Below, piece by piece: positions 53,260-62,284 of a stretch of DNA of 64,000 nucleotides. The DNA is from Pseudomonas sp. UBA1879 (lineage in GTDB: Bacteria; Pseudomonadota; Gammaproteobacteria; Pseudomonadales; Pseudomonadaceae): the NCBI RefSeq assembly GCF_002338065.1, contig NZ_DDHJ01000015.1, positions 248,001 to 312,000 of the forward strand, written 5' to 3'. The first letter of the stretch is position 1; every line of letters starts with the position of its first letter. The notes under the pieces were generated by a model. The model was not told where the DNA came from and searched no databases. It saw only the letters and a program-made list of their open reading frames with translations. The position numbers and the translations under genes are program-made.

Positions 53260-54147
53260 TTAGCCCAAGTCCCACCACTCGCCGAGGCTGAGCAGCTTTT
53301 CTTCGGTGTGGGTGACCGAGGCTTCTACGTCCTGGGTCGAGGCGGCCGACATCAACGCCACCAGCATCTCGCTGACCAACATGGCCGGGACGATGGTGTC
53401 GTAGAACGACGGGGTCTGGTTCTTCACGATGATGGTCTCTGCCGCCAGTCGGGCCGTGGGCGAGGTCAGGCTGTCGGTGATGGTGATGATGCGCACGCCC
53501 TGTTGGTGCAGGTAATTGGTCAGGGTGATCAGGCGCCGGGAATAACGCGGCAGGCTGCACACCAGCGCCACATCCTTGGGGCTGGTCTGGTGGATGATCG
53601 ACATGACGCCGCTTTCGCCCGCGCCTTCCACCAGCCGCACGTTTTTCGCGAAATACGAGGCCACGTGGGAAAACTGAAACGCCACGCCGAACGACGAGCG
53701 CATGCCGAGGCAGTAGACCTGGCGCGCCCCGGCCAGCAGCGCGACGGCGCGGGAAATCGCCCGCAGGTTGTCGTGGCTGCACATCGACTGAATCTGTTCG
53801 ATGGCGTTGTTGGCCATGTCCTGAATCACACGCTGTTCGCCGACGCGCTGTTTGAGTTCGACCAGATCGTGGGCGCGAGAACCGTAAGCGCTGTTCTGAC
53901 CGCGTAACGCGTCGATGAACAGTTCACGCAAGGCGTCGTAGCCGGACAGTCCCATCCGCTTGGCCAGGCGGGTCATGGTCGACGGGGGCACGTTGGCCAG
54001 TCGAGCGATGTCTCGCATCGACATCACCGCAATCTCGTGGGGGTTGTCCAGGATGAAACTGGCCGCCGCGCGCTCTTGCCGAGGAAAATCCTCGAACTGT
54101 TGTTGAAGCTGGCTGCAGAGCTGTTCGCGGTCCATCGGGTGCGTCAC
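53260..54147 (-). CDS. MurR/RpiR-family regulator
   Basis: The 295-residue protein has an N-terminal RpiR HTH (MSMRDIARLANVPPSTMTRL followed by AKRMGLSGYDALRELFIDAL) and a C-terminal SIS domain (VYCLGMRSSFGVAFQFSHVA, VCSLPRYSRRLITLTNYLHQ). It heads the ABC/ureohydrolase gene row and is divergent from the aminotransferase gene, so it probably controls both. SIS domains usually sense phosphosugars, but this branch often sits with amino-acid genes. Confidence 0.9.
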   Translation of the reverse strand: MTHPMDREQLCSQLQQQFEDFPRQERAAASFILDNPHEIAVMSMRDIARLANVPPSTMTRLAKRMGLSGYDALRELFIDALRGQNSAYGSRAHDLVELKQRVGEQRVIQDMANNAIEQIQSMCSHDNLRAISRAVALLAGARQVYCLGMRSSFGVAFQFSHVASYFAKNVRLVEGAGESGVMSIIHQTSPKDVALVCSLPRYSRRLITLTNYLHQQGVRIITITDSLTSPTARLAAETIIVKNQTPSFYDTIVPAMLVSEMLVALMSAASTQDVEASVTHTEEKLLSLGEWWDLG

Positions 54148-54517
54148 CTGACGAGGAAGTTACAGGTGAAATTGCAACGCCTGTGCCAGAAATTTTCAGA
54201 ATGATTCAAGTGATTCATTTTTGCGAGAGGGCGCATTCGTCACCCTCGACCCGGGCAGCAACGGGGCGCTTCGATTTCGATTGGGTTGATTCAAAAATCG
54301 TTGGGGATGATCCAGCTGCCGCAGGGGCGACCGCTTCCAGCGGCAGTCGGCGGCATGGAAACTCGACGTGTGCCCGTGCATTGCGGTGGTGCGGCGCACC
54401 GCGTCAGTGCGGGTTCAGTCCGTGATGGAATGACCCGTTGCTTTTATTTCGCTTGTGAGCGGGCGGGCTTCATCGCTTAGATAGGCGCCATTCCCACAGT
54501 CCCCAGGACGTCTGAGC
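54148..54517. other. Divergent promoter region, regulator and aminotransferase
   Basis: About 370 bases between the RpiR-type regulator and the gabT-like gene. Promoters and operators for both directions should be here. I see AATTTTCAGAATGATTC near 54190 and a repeated GATTC-like element, but nothing decisive, and no gene. Confidence 0.45.
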
Positions 54518-55768
54518 ATGGCTTTCCCCTCCGTCAGCAATTCCATTTCCTTCGTTCATCCCCTCTCCTTGACCCATGGCAAAAACGCTGAGGTCTGGGA
54601 CGTTGACGGCAAGCGCTACATTGATTTCGTGGGCGGCATCGGGGTGCTGAATCTGGGGCATTGCCATCCGCACATCGTTGCGGCGATTTGCGAGCAGGCG
54701 CAGCGCATGACCCATTACGCCTTCAACGCCGCGCCCCATGTGCCGTATCAACACTTCATCGAGCGCCTCGCGGCGTTCATTCCGGTGAGCTACCCGGTGA
54801 GCGGCATGCTCACCAACAGCGGCGCCGAGGCGGCGGAAAATGCCTTGAAAGTGGTTCGCGCCTTTACCGGTAAAACCGCGGTGGTGGCGTTCGATGGGGC
54901 CTTTCATGGTCGCACGCTGGCGACGCTGAACCTCAACGGCAAGGTCGCGCCATATAAGCAGAAGGTGGGCGTACTGCCGGGGCCGGTGTTTCATGTGCCA
55001 TACCCGAGCGTGGACAACGGGGTGTCGGCAGAAGAGGCATTGAAGGCGCTGGATCGCTTGTTCAGTGTGGAGATCGACATCGACGAAGTGGCGTGTTTCA
55101 TCATCGAACCGGTGCAGGGCGAGGGTGGCTTTCTGGCGCTTGACCCGCTGTTTGCGAAAGCGCTGCGCAGGATCTGTGACGACAAGGGAATCGTGTTGAT
55201 CATCGACGAAATTCAATCGGGCTTTGGGCGGACGGGCGAGCGGTTTGCGTTCAGCCGCTTGGGCATTGAGCCGGATGTGTTGCTGCTCGGCAAAAGCATT
55301 GCCGGTGGGGTGCCGCTGGGCGCGATGGTCGGGCGTCGGTCACTGATGGACGCGCTGCCCAAGGGTGGCTTGGGCGGGACCTATTCCGGCAACCCGATTG
55401 CTTGCGCGGCAGGGCTGGCGACGCTGGACGTGATGACCGACGCTCATCTGTCGGCATGGGGCGAGCAGTATGCTTCGACCGTGCAGCGTCGTTATGAGCG
55501 CTGGCAGGCCGAGACAGTCTCACCGTATCTGGGCCGCCTGACCGGGGTGGGGGCCATGCGTGGTATCGAGCTCATCACCCCTGAAGGCCGACCGGCCAGC
55601 GCTCAGATGACGCAGCTGCTGGAGATTGCCCGGGAGCGCGGCCTGCTGCTGATGCCGAGTGGTAAATCCCGCCACATCGTGCGATTGCTCGCGCCTTTGA
55701 CCATCGAGCCTGAGGTGTTGAACGAGGGGCTGGACATCCTCGAAGCGTGCCTGGCGGCGCTCGACTGA
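54518..55768 (+). CDS. gabT: Class III aminotransferase, GabT-like
   Basis: The 416-residue PLP enzyme resembles 4-aminobutyrate or 2-aminoadipate aminotransferase: FVGGIGVLNLGHCHPHIVAA, TNSGAEAAENALKVVRAFTG, IIDEIQSGFGRTGE and the PLP Lys in LLLGKSIAGGVPLGAMVG. It would move an amino group from GABA (or a similar omega-amino acid) to 2-oxoglutarate. Divergence from the ureohydrolase operon suggests it takes over the product of guanidino-acid breakdown. Confidence 0.88.
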   Translation: MAFPSVSNSISFVHPLSLTHGKNAEVWDVDGKRYIDFVGGIGVLNLGHCHPHIVAAICEQAQRMTHYAFNAAPHVPYQHFIERLAAFIPVSYPVSGMLTNSGAEAAENALKVVRAFTGKTAVVAFDGAFHGRTLATLNLNGKVAPYKQKVGVLPGPVFHVPYPSVDNGVSAEEALKALDRLFSVEIDIDEVACFIIEPVQGEGGFLALDPLFAKALRRICDDKGIVLIIDEIQSGFGRTGERFAFSRLGIEPDVLLLGKSIAGGVPLGAMVGRRSLMDALPKGGLGGTYSGNPIACAAGLATLDVMTDAHLSAWGEQYASTVQRRYERWQAETVSPYLGRLTGVGAMRGIELITPEGRPASAQMTQLLEIARERGLLLMPSGKSRHIVRLLAPLTIEPEVLNEGLDILEACLAALD

Positions 55769-55853
55769 GGTCCATTTGCAACGCGGGATGAACCGGGGAC
55801 CTTGCTGCAGGCGATACACCGCATGCACAGGTTTTACTGCCGCTGCGCGCCAG

Positions 55854-56056
55854 ATCGCTGCCGTCGTGCCTCCGGCGTCTCCTACGGGGGTAGCGTCGAA
55901 CGAGCTTTGTGCGGGCGACGCAGACAGCGTCGTTCGTGAATGCCGACACACCGCTATCGCTGCCGTCGTGCCTCCGGCGTCTCCTACAGGGTTGTGTCGA
56001 ACGAGCTTTGTGCGGGCGACGCAGACAGCGTCGTGCCTGAATGCCGGCACGCCGCA
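55854..56056. repeat. Tandem 102-bp repeat with REP-like segments
   Basis: Two nearly identical units begin at 55854 and 55956. Each starts ATCGCTGCCGTCGTGCCTCC and includes GTCGAACGAGCTTTGTGCGG and GCGACGCAGACAGCGTCGT, the latter with an inner palindrome. They differ at a few positions only. The first part is the same as the right arm of the composite repeat. Confidence 0.85.
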
Positions 56057-56061
56057 ATCCT

Positions 56062-56166
56062 GTAGGCGCTGCCGGAGGAACGACGGCCGCGAAGCGTTGG
56101 GTCAGTGGACACTGAGCTGACTGACCCACTGCTTTCACCGCCGTCGCACGATCCGCTGGCTCCCAT
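56062..56166. repeat. Composite palindromic intergenic repeat, copy C
   Basis: Left arm GTAGGCGCTGCCGGAGGAAC... (56062-56097), hairpin GGGTCAG (56099-56105) / CTGACCC (56121-56127) and a degenerate right arm (56131-56166). It follows directly on the 102-bp tandem repeat. Confidence 0.7.
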
Positions 56167-56276
56167 GGCCCGGCGCAGGCCGAAAGATCACGACCGGAAC
56201 CCCCTGGCGATATAAAACGCACGTCTCGCATCGCGCGCACTCCAACCCCTGCATTCCCCAAAAAGAGGCAGCGGCC

Positions 56277-56453
56277 ATGGGTTCTCATCTTCCCGAACAC
56301 GATCCCGTCGATCCAGCCGACGACACCCCCGAATACCCCCTGTCAGCACCGATCAAACCCAATGATCCGGAGCGGCGCAGCGAACAGTCCAGAGCGGAAA
56401 CCGCCGGTTGCGTGGAGGAGCGAGCGGATGAGAAACGACCGCCTCAGCCATGA
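56277..56453 (+). CDS. Small hydrophilic hypothetical protein upstream of the KaiC-like gene
   Basis: The 58-codon ORF starts at ATG 56277 with AGAGGC nine bases upstream. The product is acidic, Pro-rich and without hydrophobic stretches (MGSHLPEHDPVDPADDTPEY). I do not recognise it. It lies about 140 bases before the KaiC-like start and could be co-transcribed. Coding status is uncertain. Confidence 0.4.
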   Translation: MGSHLPEHDPVDPADDTPEYPLSAPIKPNDPERRSEQSRAETAGCVEERADEKRPPQP

Positions 56454-56592
56454 GGTCGCGTCATGGGGCGGGCCCCTCGTATTCGCCACGAATGATGATT
56501 GCGCTTGGAAACCGGCGCCAAACGCGAAAGAATGCGCCTTTCGTCGTGCGCAGGGTTCGCACCGCGAACGATCATTGGCGGAGGGAGCACAT

Positions 56593-58014
56593 TTGAACCA
56601 GCTAAGACGCCTCAAGAGCGGAATTCAGGGGCTGGATGAGTTATTGAAGGGAGGCTTCGTCGCGGGGTCTTCCTACATCATTCAAGGCCGCCCCGGTTCA
56701 GGCAAAACCATTCTGGCCAACCAGATCGGCTTCAACCATGCCCGCGACGGCGGTCGCGTGCTGTTCGCAACGCTTCTGGCCGAGCCCCACGAACGGCTGT
56801 TCCAGTTTCTGTCCACCCTGAGCTTCTTCGACAAAGACAAGATCGGCGATCAGATCCAGTTCGTCAGCGCTTTCGACACCATGGAGAACGACGGGCTGGA
56901 TGAAGTAGTCAAGCTGCTGCGTCGGGAGATCGTGCGGCAGAAATCCACTGTGATGATCCTCGACGGCCTGCTCAACGCCCGCTCTCGCGCGGATTCGCCG
57001 CTCAACACCAAGCGTTTCATCTCCGAACTGCAGGGTCACGCGGCCTTTGCCGGCTGCACCGTGTTCTTTCTCACCAGCTCGCAACTGGACGATGGCAGCC
57101 CTGAACACACCATGGTTGACGGCGTGCTGGAGCTGGGGGAAGAACTGGTGGGCACCAAGTCCATCCGGCGTATCAAGATGCGCAAGACCCGTGGCAGCAG
57201 CGCCATTCCCGGCGCCCATGAATGCGAAATCACCGACGACGGCCTGGTGGTGTACCCGCGCCTGGAAAGCACGGTGACCCATTCCGCGATGCGTGACAGT
57301 GATCATCTCACGGTCATTTCCAGTGGCATCGCTGGCCTGGACCGGCTGATCGGCGGCGGTGTGATGGCCTCGTCGGTCACATTGCTGATGGGGCCTTCGG
57401 GGGCCGGCAAGACCTCGTTAGGACTGAGTTTTCTCGGCCAGTCGACGGTGGAAGCGCCAGGCCTGCATCTCGGGTTCTATGAGTCACCTCAGCGGCTGCG
57501 CATGAAAGCCGCGTCCCTGGGCGTCGATTTCCACGCCCTCGAAGCCTCCGGTGCGCTGACGATCCTCTGGAAATCCATCAGTACCGAATTGATCGACAAG
57601 CTGGCGCTGGATCTGCTGCGCGTCGTCGAAGAGAAATCCATCAAACGGGTCTTCATCGACAGTCTCGGCGGCATGACCCGAGTGGCCGCGGACAAGTCGC
57701 GCATTCTCGACCTCTACACGGCGCTGATGGGCGAATTGCGTGCTCGCAACGTGACGGTGGTCGCCTCGTGGGAAGTCATCAGCCTGCTGGGAGGCGAAAT
57801 CGACGCCCCTGCGCCCGACCTGTCGTGCATCGTCGACAATTTGCTGGTGCTGCGCTTCGTACAGGAACAGGCTGAACTTAAACGTCAGCTGTCCATTCTT
57901 AAAATAAGGGACAACCCCTACGATCCGGCATTACTGGAGGTGCTCTTCAGCGATCAGGGTCTCGACGTCAAAAAGGTTCATTTCCATGCCGCTGGCGAAA
58001 ACCATCACGCGTAA
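56593..58014 (+). CDS. KaiC-like double ATPase
   Basis: The 473-residue protein has two KaiC/RecA-type domains: GLDELLKGGFVAGSSYIIQG with Walker A GRPGSGKT (32-39), and GLDRLIGGGVMASSVTLLMG with GPSGAGKT (about 267-274). KaiC homologues outside cyanobacteria are linked to stress and signalling rather than to a clock. There is no KaiA or KaiB here. I chose TTG 56593 because GGAGGGAG lies seven bases upstream and the KaiC domain starts at once; the frame is open for 77 more codons. Two receiver-type genes follow, suggesting a signalling module. Confidence 0.85.
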   Translation: MNQLRRLKSGIQGLDELLKGGFVAGSSYIIQGRPGSGKTILANQIGFNHARDGGRVLFATLLAEPHERLFQFLSTLSFFDKDKIGDQIQFVSAFDTMENDGLDEVVKLLRREIVRQKSTVMILDGLLNARSRADSPLNTKRFISELQGHAAFAGCTVFFLTSSQLDDGSPEHTMVDGVLELGEELVGTKSIRRIKMRKTRGSSAIPGAHECEITDDGLVVYPRLESTVTHSAMRDSDHLTVISSGIAGLDRLIGGGVMASSVTLLMGPSGAGKTSLGLSFLGQSTVEAPGLHLGFYESPQRLRMKAASLGVDFHALEASGALTILWKSISTELIDKLALDLLRVVEEKSIKRVFIDSLGGMTRVAADKSRILDLYTALMGELRARNVTVVASWEVISLLGGEIDAPAPDLSCIVDNLLVLRFVQEQAELKRQLSILKIRDNPYDPALLEVLFSDQGLDVKKVHFHAAGENHHA

Positions 58015-58071
58015 CGGTCGTGACCGCGGCCGCGATCTCGCTTCGGGCTGGTCAAGCGGATCGAGGCCGTC

Positions 58072-58440
58072 ATGACCACGATATTGATCGTCGATGACGA
58101 GTACCTGATCGCCGACGTGCTGAGTTTTGCCCTGGAAGACGAAGGCTATCTGACGGTGACCGCAGGCAGCGGTCACCGGGCGTTGGCCATTCTGGAGCGG
58201 GAACGTCCGCAGCTGATCATTACCGATTACATGATGCCGGGCATGAATGGCATCGAACTGGCGGAGGCGGTGAGGGCGCACAAAACGTTGCATGAGATTC
58301 CGATCATGTTGATGAGCGGCGCTCAGGCGCATCTCGGCATCGCGCGTCGGGACCTGTTCCTTGAGGTGTTCGACAAGCCATTCGACATTCATGCCATGGT
58401 CGCGAGAGTCAAATCCCTGCTGACGCCCGATGGAGCTTGA
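58072..58440 (+). CDS. Single-domain response regulator
   Basis: The 122-residue protein is a receiver domain alone: acidic pair in ILIVDDE, phospho-acceptor Asp52 in LIITDYMMPG and Lys in FDKPFD. It has no output domain, so it would act by protein contact, perhaps on the KaiC-like ATPase 57 bases upstream. Its stop overlaps the start of the next gene. Confidence 0.92.
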   Translation: MTTILIVDDEYLIADVLSFALEDEGYLTVTAGSGHRALAILERERPQLIITDYMMPGMNGIELAEAVRAHKTLHEIPIMLMSGAQAHLGIARRDLFLEVFDKPFDIHAMVARVKSLLTPDGA

Positions 58441-58769
58441 ACGACGACAATCGGCCCCCGTCACCACCCGTGGCGCCCATGCTCGAAGACCTGGGGCACC
58501 GAGTGCAGATCGCCAGTCACGGCGACGAATCGCCGGCCTTGACTCGCGAACACACTGATTTCGATCTGACGATCGCGGATCACCGCGCGCCGACGCTGTC
58601 TGGTGCCGAACTCGCCGAGCATGTTTCCCGCTTGCGCCCGGCCCTGGCGATCATCACGCCCTTGGGCTTCACAGACACCCTGTCGCCGCTGGCCCAGCGT
58701 CTACCTCGCTTGCCCAAGCCCTTCAAACAGTCGGAGCTGGCACGCGCCATTGCTTCGATCGGAACCTGA
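58437..58769 (+). CDS. Truncated or degenerate receiver protein
   Basis: The 110-residue product starts at TTG 58437, overlapping the previous stop. From MLEDLGHRVQIASHGDESPA on it follows receiver domains: Asp48 in LTIADHRAP, then LSGAELAEHVSRLRPAL and Lys94 in RLPKPFK. The first strand and acidic pair are missing; only NDDNRPPSPP precedes. The fold is probably incomplete or used as a pseudo-receiver. Its ribosome site is weak. Confidence 0.65.
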   Translation: MNDDNRPPSPPVAPMLEDLGHRVQIASHGDESPALTREHTDFDLTIADHRAPTLSGAELAEHVSRLRPALAIITPLGFTDTLSPLAQRLPRLPKPFKQSELARAIASIGT

Positions 58770-58791
58770 GGGTTTTGCCCCTCCACGCGCA

Positions 58792-59364
58792 TTAGCGCAG
58801 CACGATGATTTTCGACACCAGATCGGCGCTGTTTCTGGCTTGCAGTTTCTTCATCAGTCGGGCGCGGTGGACTTCAACGGTGCGGTGGGAGATCGACAGC
58901 TTGCGCGCGACTTCCTTGCACGTCAGCCCGTTGACGATGTGCGCAGAGATCTCACGCTCCCGCGGCGTCAAGTTCACGGTGGGGCGAAAGGCCCGGTCCA
59001 TGCGTTCGAAATGCCAGACCATCAGTTGAAACGGCTCATCAGGCGTGAGGGTGTAGCCGTTGGCGCGCGCCCAAAACACTTCGCCGCTCTGGTGCTGCAT
59101 GAAGCGCTCGTCGGAATAGGCGCCATTGCGGGCGTTGCGCAACCAACTCAGGCTGCGTTCGCCGATGGCCTGGTAATCGGCCTGTGAAGGATAGAGTTTC
59201 AGAATCAGCTGATCGGCCAAATCTTCACGCTGATACCCGAACAGCGCCAGAAAGGCGGCGTTGAAATCCAGCATGCGACGATTGCCGGTGATCACTTGCG
59301 GCGCAGGCGAGACTTGAAACGCCAGACGCTCCAGGTCCTGCAGGTGGTCGGACTCATCGTTCAT
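58792..59364 (-). CDS. PAS-LuxR transcriptional regulator
   Basis: The 190-residue protein joins a PAS domain (about 15-115, VITGNRRMLDFNAAFLALFG, RNGAYSDERFMQHQSGEVFW) to a LuxR-type HTH (NLTPREREISAHIVNGLTCK followed by EVARKLSISHRTVEVHRARL). It is divergent from the thiolase operon and is the likely regulator of it. ATG 59364 has GAGG upstream; a start 20 codons earlier is possible. Confidence 0.85.
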   Translation of the reverse strand: MNDESDHLQDLERLAFQVSPAPQVITGNRRMLDFNAAFLALFGYQREDLADQLILKLYPSQADYQAIGERSLSWLRNARNGAYSDERFMQHQSGEVFWARANGYTLTPDEPFQLMVWHFERMDRAFRPTVNLTPREREISAHIVNGLTCKEVARKLSISHRTVEVHRARLMKKLQARNSADLVSKIIVLR

Positions 59365-59431
59365 CGCGCGGCCTCGCTGTTTCCTGTCGTCTTCCTGACC
59401 AGTATCGGTCCCTGAACTACTCATCCCTATA

Positions 59432-59443
59432 CGTAGTTGTACG
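59432..59443. promoter_or_regulatory. Inverted repeat in the LuxR/thiolase divergent promoter
   Basis: CGTA-GTTG-TACG (within ACGTAGTTGTACGA) lies in the 147-base gap between the divergent genes, 69 bases before the thiolase start. It is a plausible half-site pair for the LuxR-type protein; the support is positional only. Confidence 0.4.
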
Positions 59444-59511
59444 AACTGGCGAGGGGGCTTCGTGGTGGGCATTGTAAAGAACGCCTGCTCATTGCGAAGG
59501 AGAAAATAACA

Positions 59512-60687
59512 ATGGTCAATGACACCGTATCCATCGTCGCCGCCGGTCACACCCGGTTCGGGCGGCTGGACGACACCCTTGAGGACCTGATCGTGCAGGT
59601 CACCCGCCAGGCGCTGGACGATGCCGCGATCGAAGCCTCGGACATCGACGCCGTCTTCCTCGGCCACTTCAACTCCGGTCTGGTCCCGGACGGCTTTCCG
59701 GCCTCGTTGGTGCTGCAAGCCGACCCCGCCCTGCGCTTCAAACCCGCCACCCGCTGTGAAAATGCCTGTGCGTCGGGTTCGGCCGCGATTCAGGCCGGGA
59801 TCAACGCAATCCGCTCCGGTGCCGCTGAACTGGTGTTGGTGGTCGGCGCCGAGAAGATGACCGCCAACACTACCGCCCAAGTGACCCGAGCGTTGGGGGG
59901 TGCGGGGTATCAGAACGATCCTGAGGAAGCCGGCCTGAGTTTTCCTCAGCTGTTCGGGATTGCCGCGAACCAGTATCGCGACCGCTACCAGAGCCCGATG
60001 GCGGCGATGGCGGCCATTGCCGCCAAGAACCACGCCAACGCCATGGCCAATCCGCTGGCCCAGATGCACAAGGCGATGACGTTCGAACACTGCAACACGG
60101 TGTCGGAGAGCAATCCGCTGATCGCTTCGCCCTTGCGCCTGAGTGACTGCTCGCTGATCACCGATGGCGCGGCGGCGATCATCCTCGCTTCGCCGCAACG
60201 GGCTCGCGCCTTCCGTCGCGAGGTACTGATCCGTGGCAGCAGCCAGGTCAACGACGTGCTGCCCATCGCGCAGCGCGACATTCTGGCGTTCGAAGGGCCT
60301 CAGCGGGCGATCCACGCGGCGTTGCGTCAGGCCGGAGTCACGCTGATCGACCTCAATTTTGCCGAGGTGCATGACTGTTTCACCATCGCCGAGTTGCTGA
60401 TCTATGAGGCCATGGGGCTGGCGCCGAAAGGTGAGGGTCATCGAGCGCTGGACGACGGCATCGTACAGGCCGGAGGGCGTTTGCCGGTCAATCTGTCCGG
60501 CGGCCTGAAAGCCAAGGGGCACCCTGTCGGGGCGACCGGCGTGTCGATGCATGCCATGGCCTTTCATCAACTGACCGGCAATCCCATCGGCCTCGCCGCA
60601 CCTGATGCCGAATTCGGGCTGCTGTTCAACATGGGCGGCATGGCGGTCGCCAATTACGCCACCGTGCTGCAAGCGCGGAGGGCCTGA
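59512..60687 (+). CDS. Thiolase-family acetyl-CoA acyltransferase
   Basis: The 391-residue protein is of the SCP2-thiolase type: nucleophile Cys86 in RCENACASGSAA, EVHDCFTIAELL and the terminal GGLKAKGHPVGATG. It would cleave a 3-ketoacyl-CoA to acetyl-CoA or run the reverse. AAGGAG precedes ATG 59512. It is co-transcribed with a CoA ligase and a permease, so the row likely imports, activates and cleaves one carboxylic acid. Confidence 0.88.
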   Translation: MVNDTVSIVAAGHTRFGRLDDTLEDLIVQVTRQALDDAAIEASDIDAVFLGHFNSGLVPDGFPASLVLQADPALRFKPATRCENACASGSAAIQAGINAIRSGAAELVLVVGAEKMTANTTAQVTRALGGAGYQNDPEEAGLSFPQLFGIAANQYRDRYQSPMAAMAAIAAKNHANAMANPLAQMHKAMTFEHCNTVSESNPLIASPLRLSDCSLITDGAAAIILASPQRARAFRREVLIRGSSQVNDVLPIAQRDILAFEGPQRAIHAALRQAGVTLIDLNFAEVHDCFTIAELLIYEAMGLAPKGEGHRALDDGIVQAGGRLPVNLSGGLKAKGHPVGATGVSMHAMAFHQLTGNPIGLAAPDAEFGLLFNMGGMAVANYATVLQARRA

Positions 60688-60689
60688 GC

Positions 60690-62225
60690 ATGAATATCGC
60701 CCATTGGTTGAACGACGCGGCCCGCCGTTGGCCTGAGCGTCCGGCGCTGTTTCACGGCAGCGTACAGGTGGCGGACTACGCCGAATTTGCCCGTCGCGTC
60801 CGGGTGCGGGCGGCTTATCTGCGTGCAGCACACGGTGTCGAATCGGGGGATCGCGTGGCGCTGTTCATGAAGAACTGCTGCGAATACCTCGAGCTGTTTT
60901 ACGCGATCTGGTGGATCGGCGCGGTGGCGGTGCCGATCAACTGCAAGCTGCACGTTGCCGAAGCGGGCTGGATTGCCGAGAACGCCGAGGCTCGGCTGAT
61001 GCTGACCGACGACGGCAACCAGTTCGTTGCCAACGAATTGCCTGCCCACTGCGCGGAGCTCCCGGTTCAGGCCTCCTTGGCGAGGGTCGACAGTGGGGAC
61101 GTTGCCCTCGACGTGCCCGTTTCCCGCACCGCCGGTGACCTTGCCTGGTTGTTTTACACCTCGGGCACCACCGGCCGCTCCAAGGGGGTGATGCTGTCCC
61201 ACGGCAACCTGATGGCGATGTCGCTGTGTTACCCGCTGGATGTGGATCAGGTGTCTGCCGACGATGCCGTGGTGTACGCCGCGCCGATGTCCCATGGCGC
61301 GGGGCTGTACAACTTCATTCACGTGCGTTGCGGCGCCCGGCACGTTGTGCCCGCCTCTCGCGGGTTCAAGGCGGCGGAGCTGTTCGATCTGGCGCGGGGC
61401 CTGGAGCAGGTGTCGCTGTTCGCGGCGCCGACCATGGTCAAGCGCATGGTGGAAGAGGCGCGTCGTCAGGGCTATTCCGGCGAAGGCCTGAAGAGTGTGA
61501 TCTACGGTGGTGCGCCCATGTACGTGGCCGATCTGCGGGAGGCGGTGGACGTGTTCGGTCCGCGTCTGATTCAGATCTACGGCCAGGGTGAAAGTCCGAT
61601 GACCGTCACTGCCCTGGGTCGTGAGGCCATCGCCGACCGCGCCCACCCGCACTGGGAGCGCTGGGCCGCGTCGGTGGGCATGGCGCAGTCCTGCGTCGAG
61701 ATCAAAATCGTGGACGCCCAGCGGCAGGTCGTTCCCAGCGGGCAAGCCGGAGAAATCGCCGTGCGAGGCGCGACCGTGATGCAAGGCTATTGGCGCAATG
61801 AGGCAGCGACTCGCGAAACCCTGGTAGAGGGCTGGTTATTTACAGGCGATATCGGCTACCTGGACCCCGACGGCTGCTTGACCCTGACCGACCGCTCGAA
61901 AGACGTGATCATCTCCGGCGGCAGTAACGTGTACCCCCGGGAAGTCGAGGAAGTGCTGGCGACGCACCCCGGCGTGTTCGAGGTGTGCGTGGTGGGGGAA
62001 GCGGACGCCGAGTGGGGCGAATCCGTGGTGGCATTCGTCGTGGCGCGCGAAGCCCAGTCGGTCGACCCGCACGGGCTGAATGAGTGGTTCGTGTCGCGCA
62101 TGGCCTCGTTCAAGAAACCTAAGAAATACGTGTTCTGCGACGAACTGCCGAAGAACAGCTACGGCAAGGTGCTCAAGACCGATTTACGCCTGTGGCTGAA
62201 GGAGCGCAGCGCGGCGGCGGTGTGA
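60690..62225 (+). CDS. Acyl-CoA ligase (AMP-forming)
   Basis: The 511-residue enzyme has the adenylating motifs TSGTTGRSKG, IYGQGESPMTV, TGDIGYLDPDGCLTLTDRSK and the catalytic Lys in PKNSYGKVLKTDL. It activates a carboxylate with ATP and CoA; length and motifs fit medium-chain or aromatic acid ligases. It starts two bases after the thiolase stop. Confidence 0.9.
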   Translation: MNIAHWLNDAARRWPERPALFHGSVQVADYAEFARRVRVRAAYLRAAHGVESGDRVALFMKNCCEYLELFYAIWWIGAVAVPINCKLHVAEAGWIAENAEARLMLTDDGNQFVANELPAHCAELPVQASLARVDSGDVALDVPVSRTAGDLAWLFYTSGTTGRSKGVMLSHGNLMAMSLCYPLDVDQVSADDAVVYAAPMSHGAGLYNFIHVRCGARHVVPASRGFKAAELFDLARGLEQVSLFAAPTMVKRMVEEARRQGYSGEGLKSVIYGGAPMYVADLREAVDVFGPRLIQIYGQGESPMTVTALGREAIADRAHPHWERWAASVGMAQSCVEIKIVDAQRQVVPSGQAGEIAVRGATVMQGYWRNEAATRETLVEGWLFTGDIGYLDPDGCLTLTDRSKDVIISGGSNVYPREVEEVLATHPGVFEVCVVGEADAEWGESVVAFVVAREAQSVDPHGLNEWFVSRMASFKKPKKYVFCDELPKNSYGKVLKTDLRLWLKERSAAAV

Positions 62226-62284
62226 GCGCGACGTTTGACCCTGATGTTTTTCCTTGAATAACAACAAAAGACAGGAATACAACC

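Noticed and set aside
56204..56240. GGAACC upstream of the KaiC-like region as a hrp box or AlgU promoter
   Set aside because: No CCACNNA at the right distance, and no AlgU -10 box at 16 to 17 bases.
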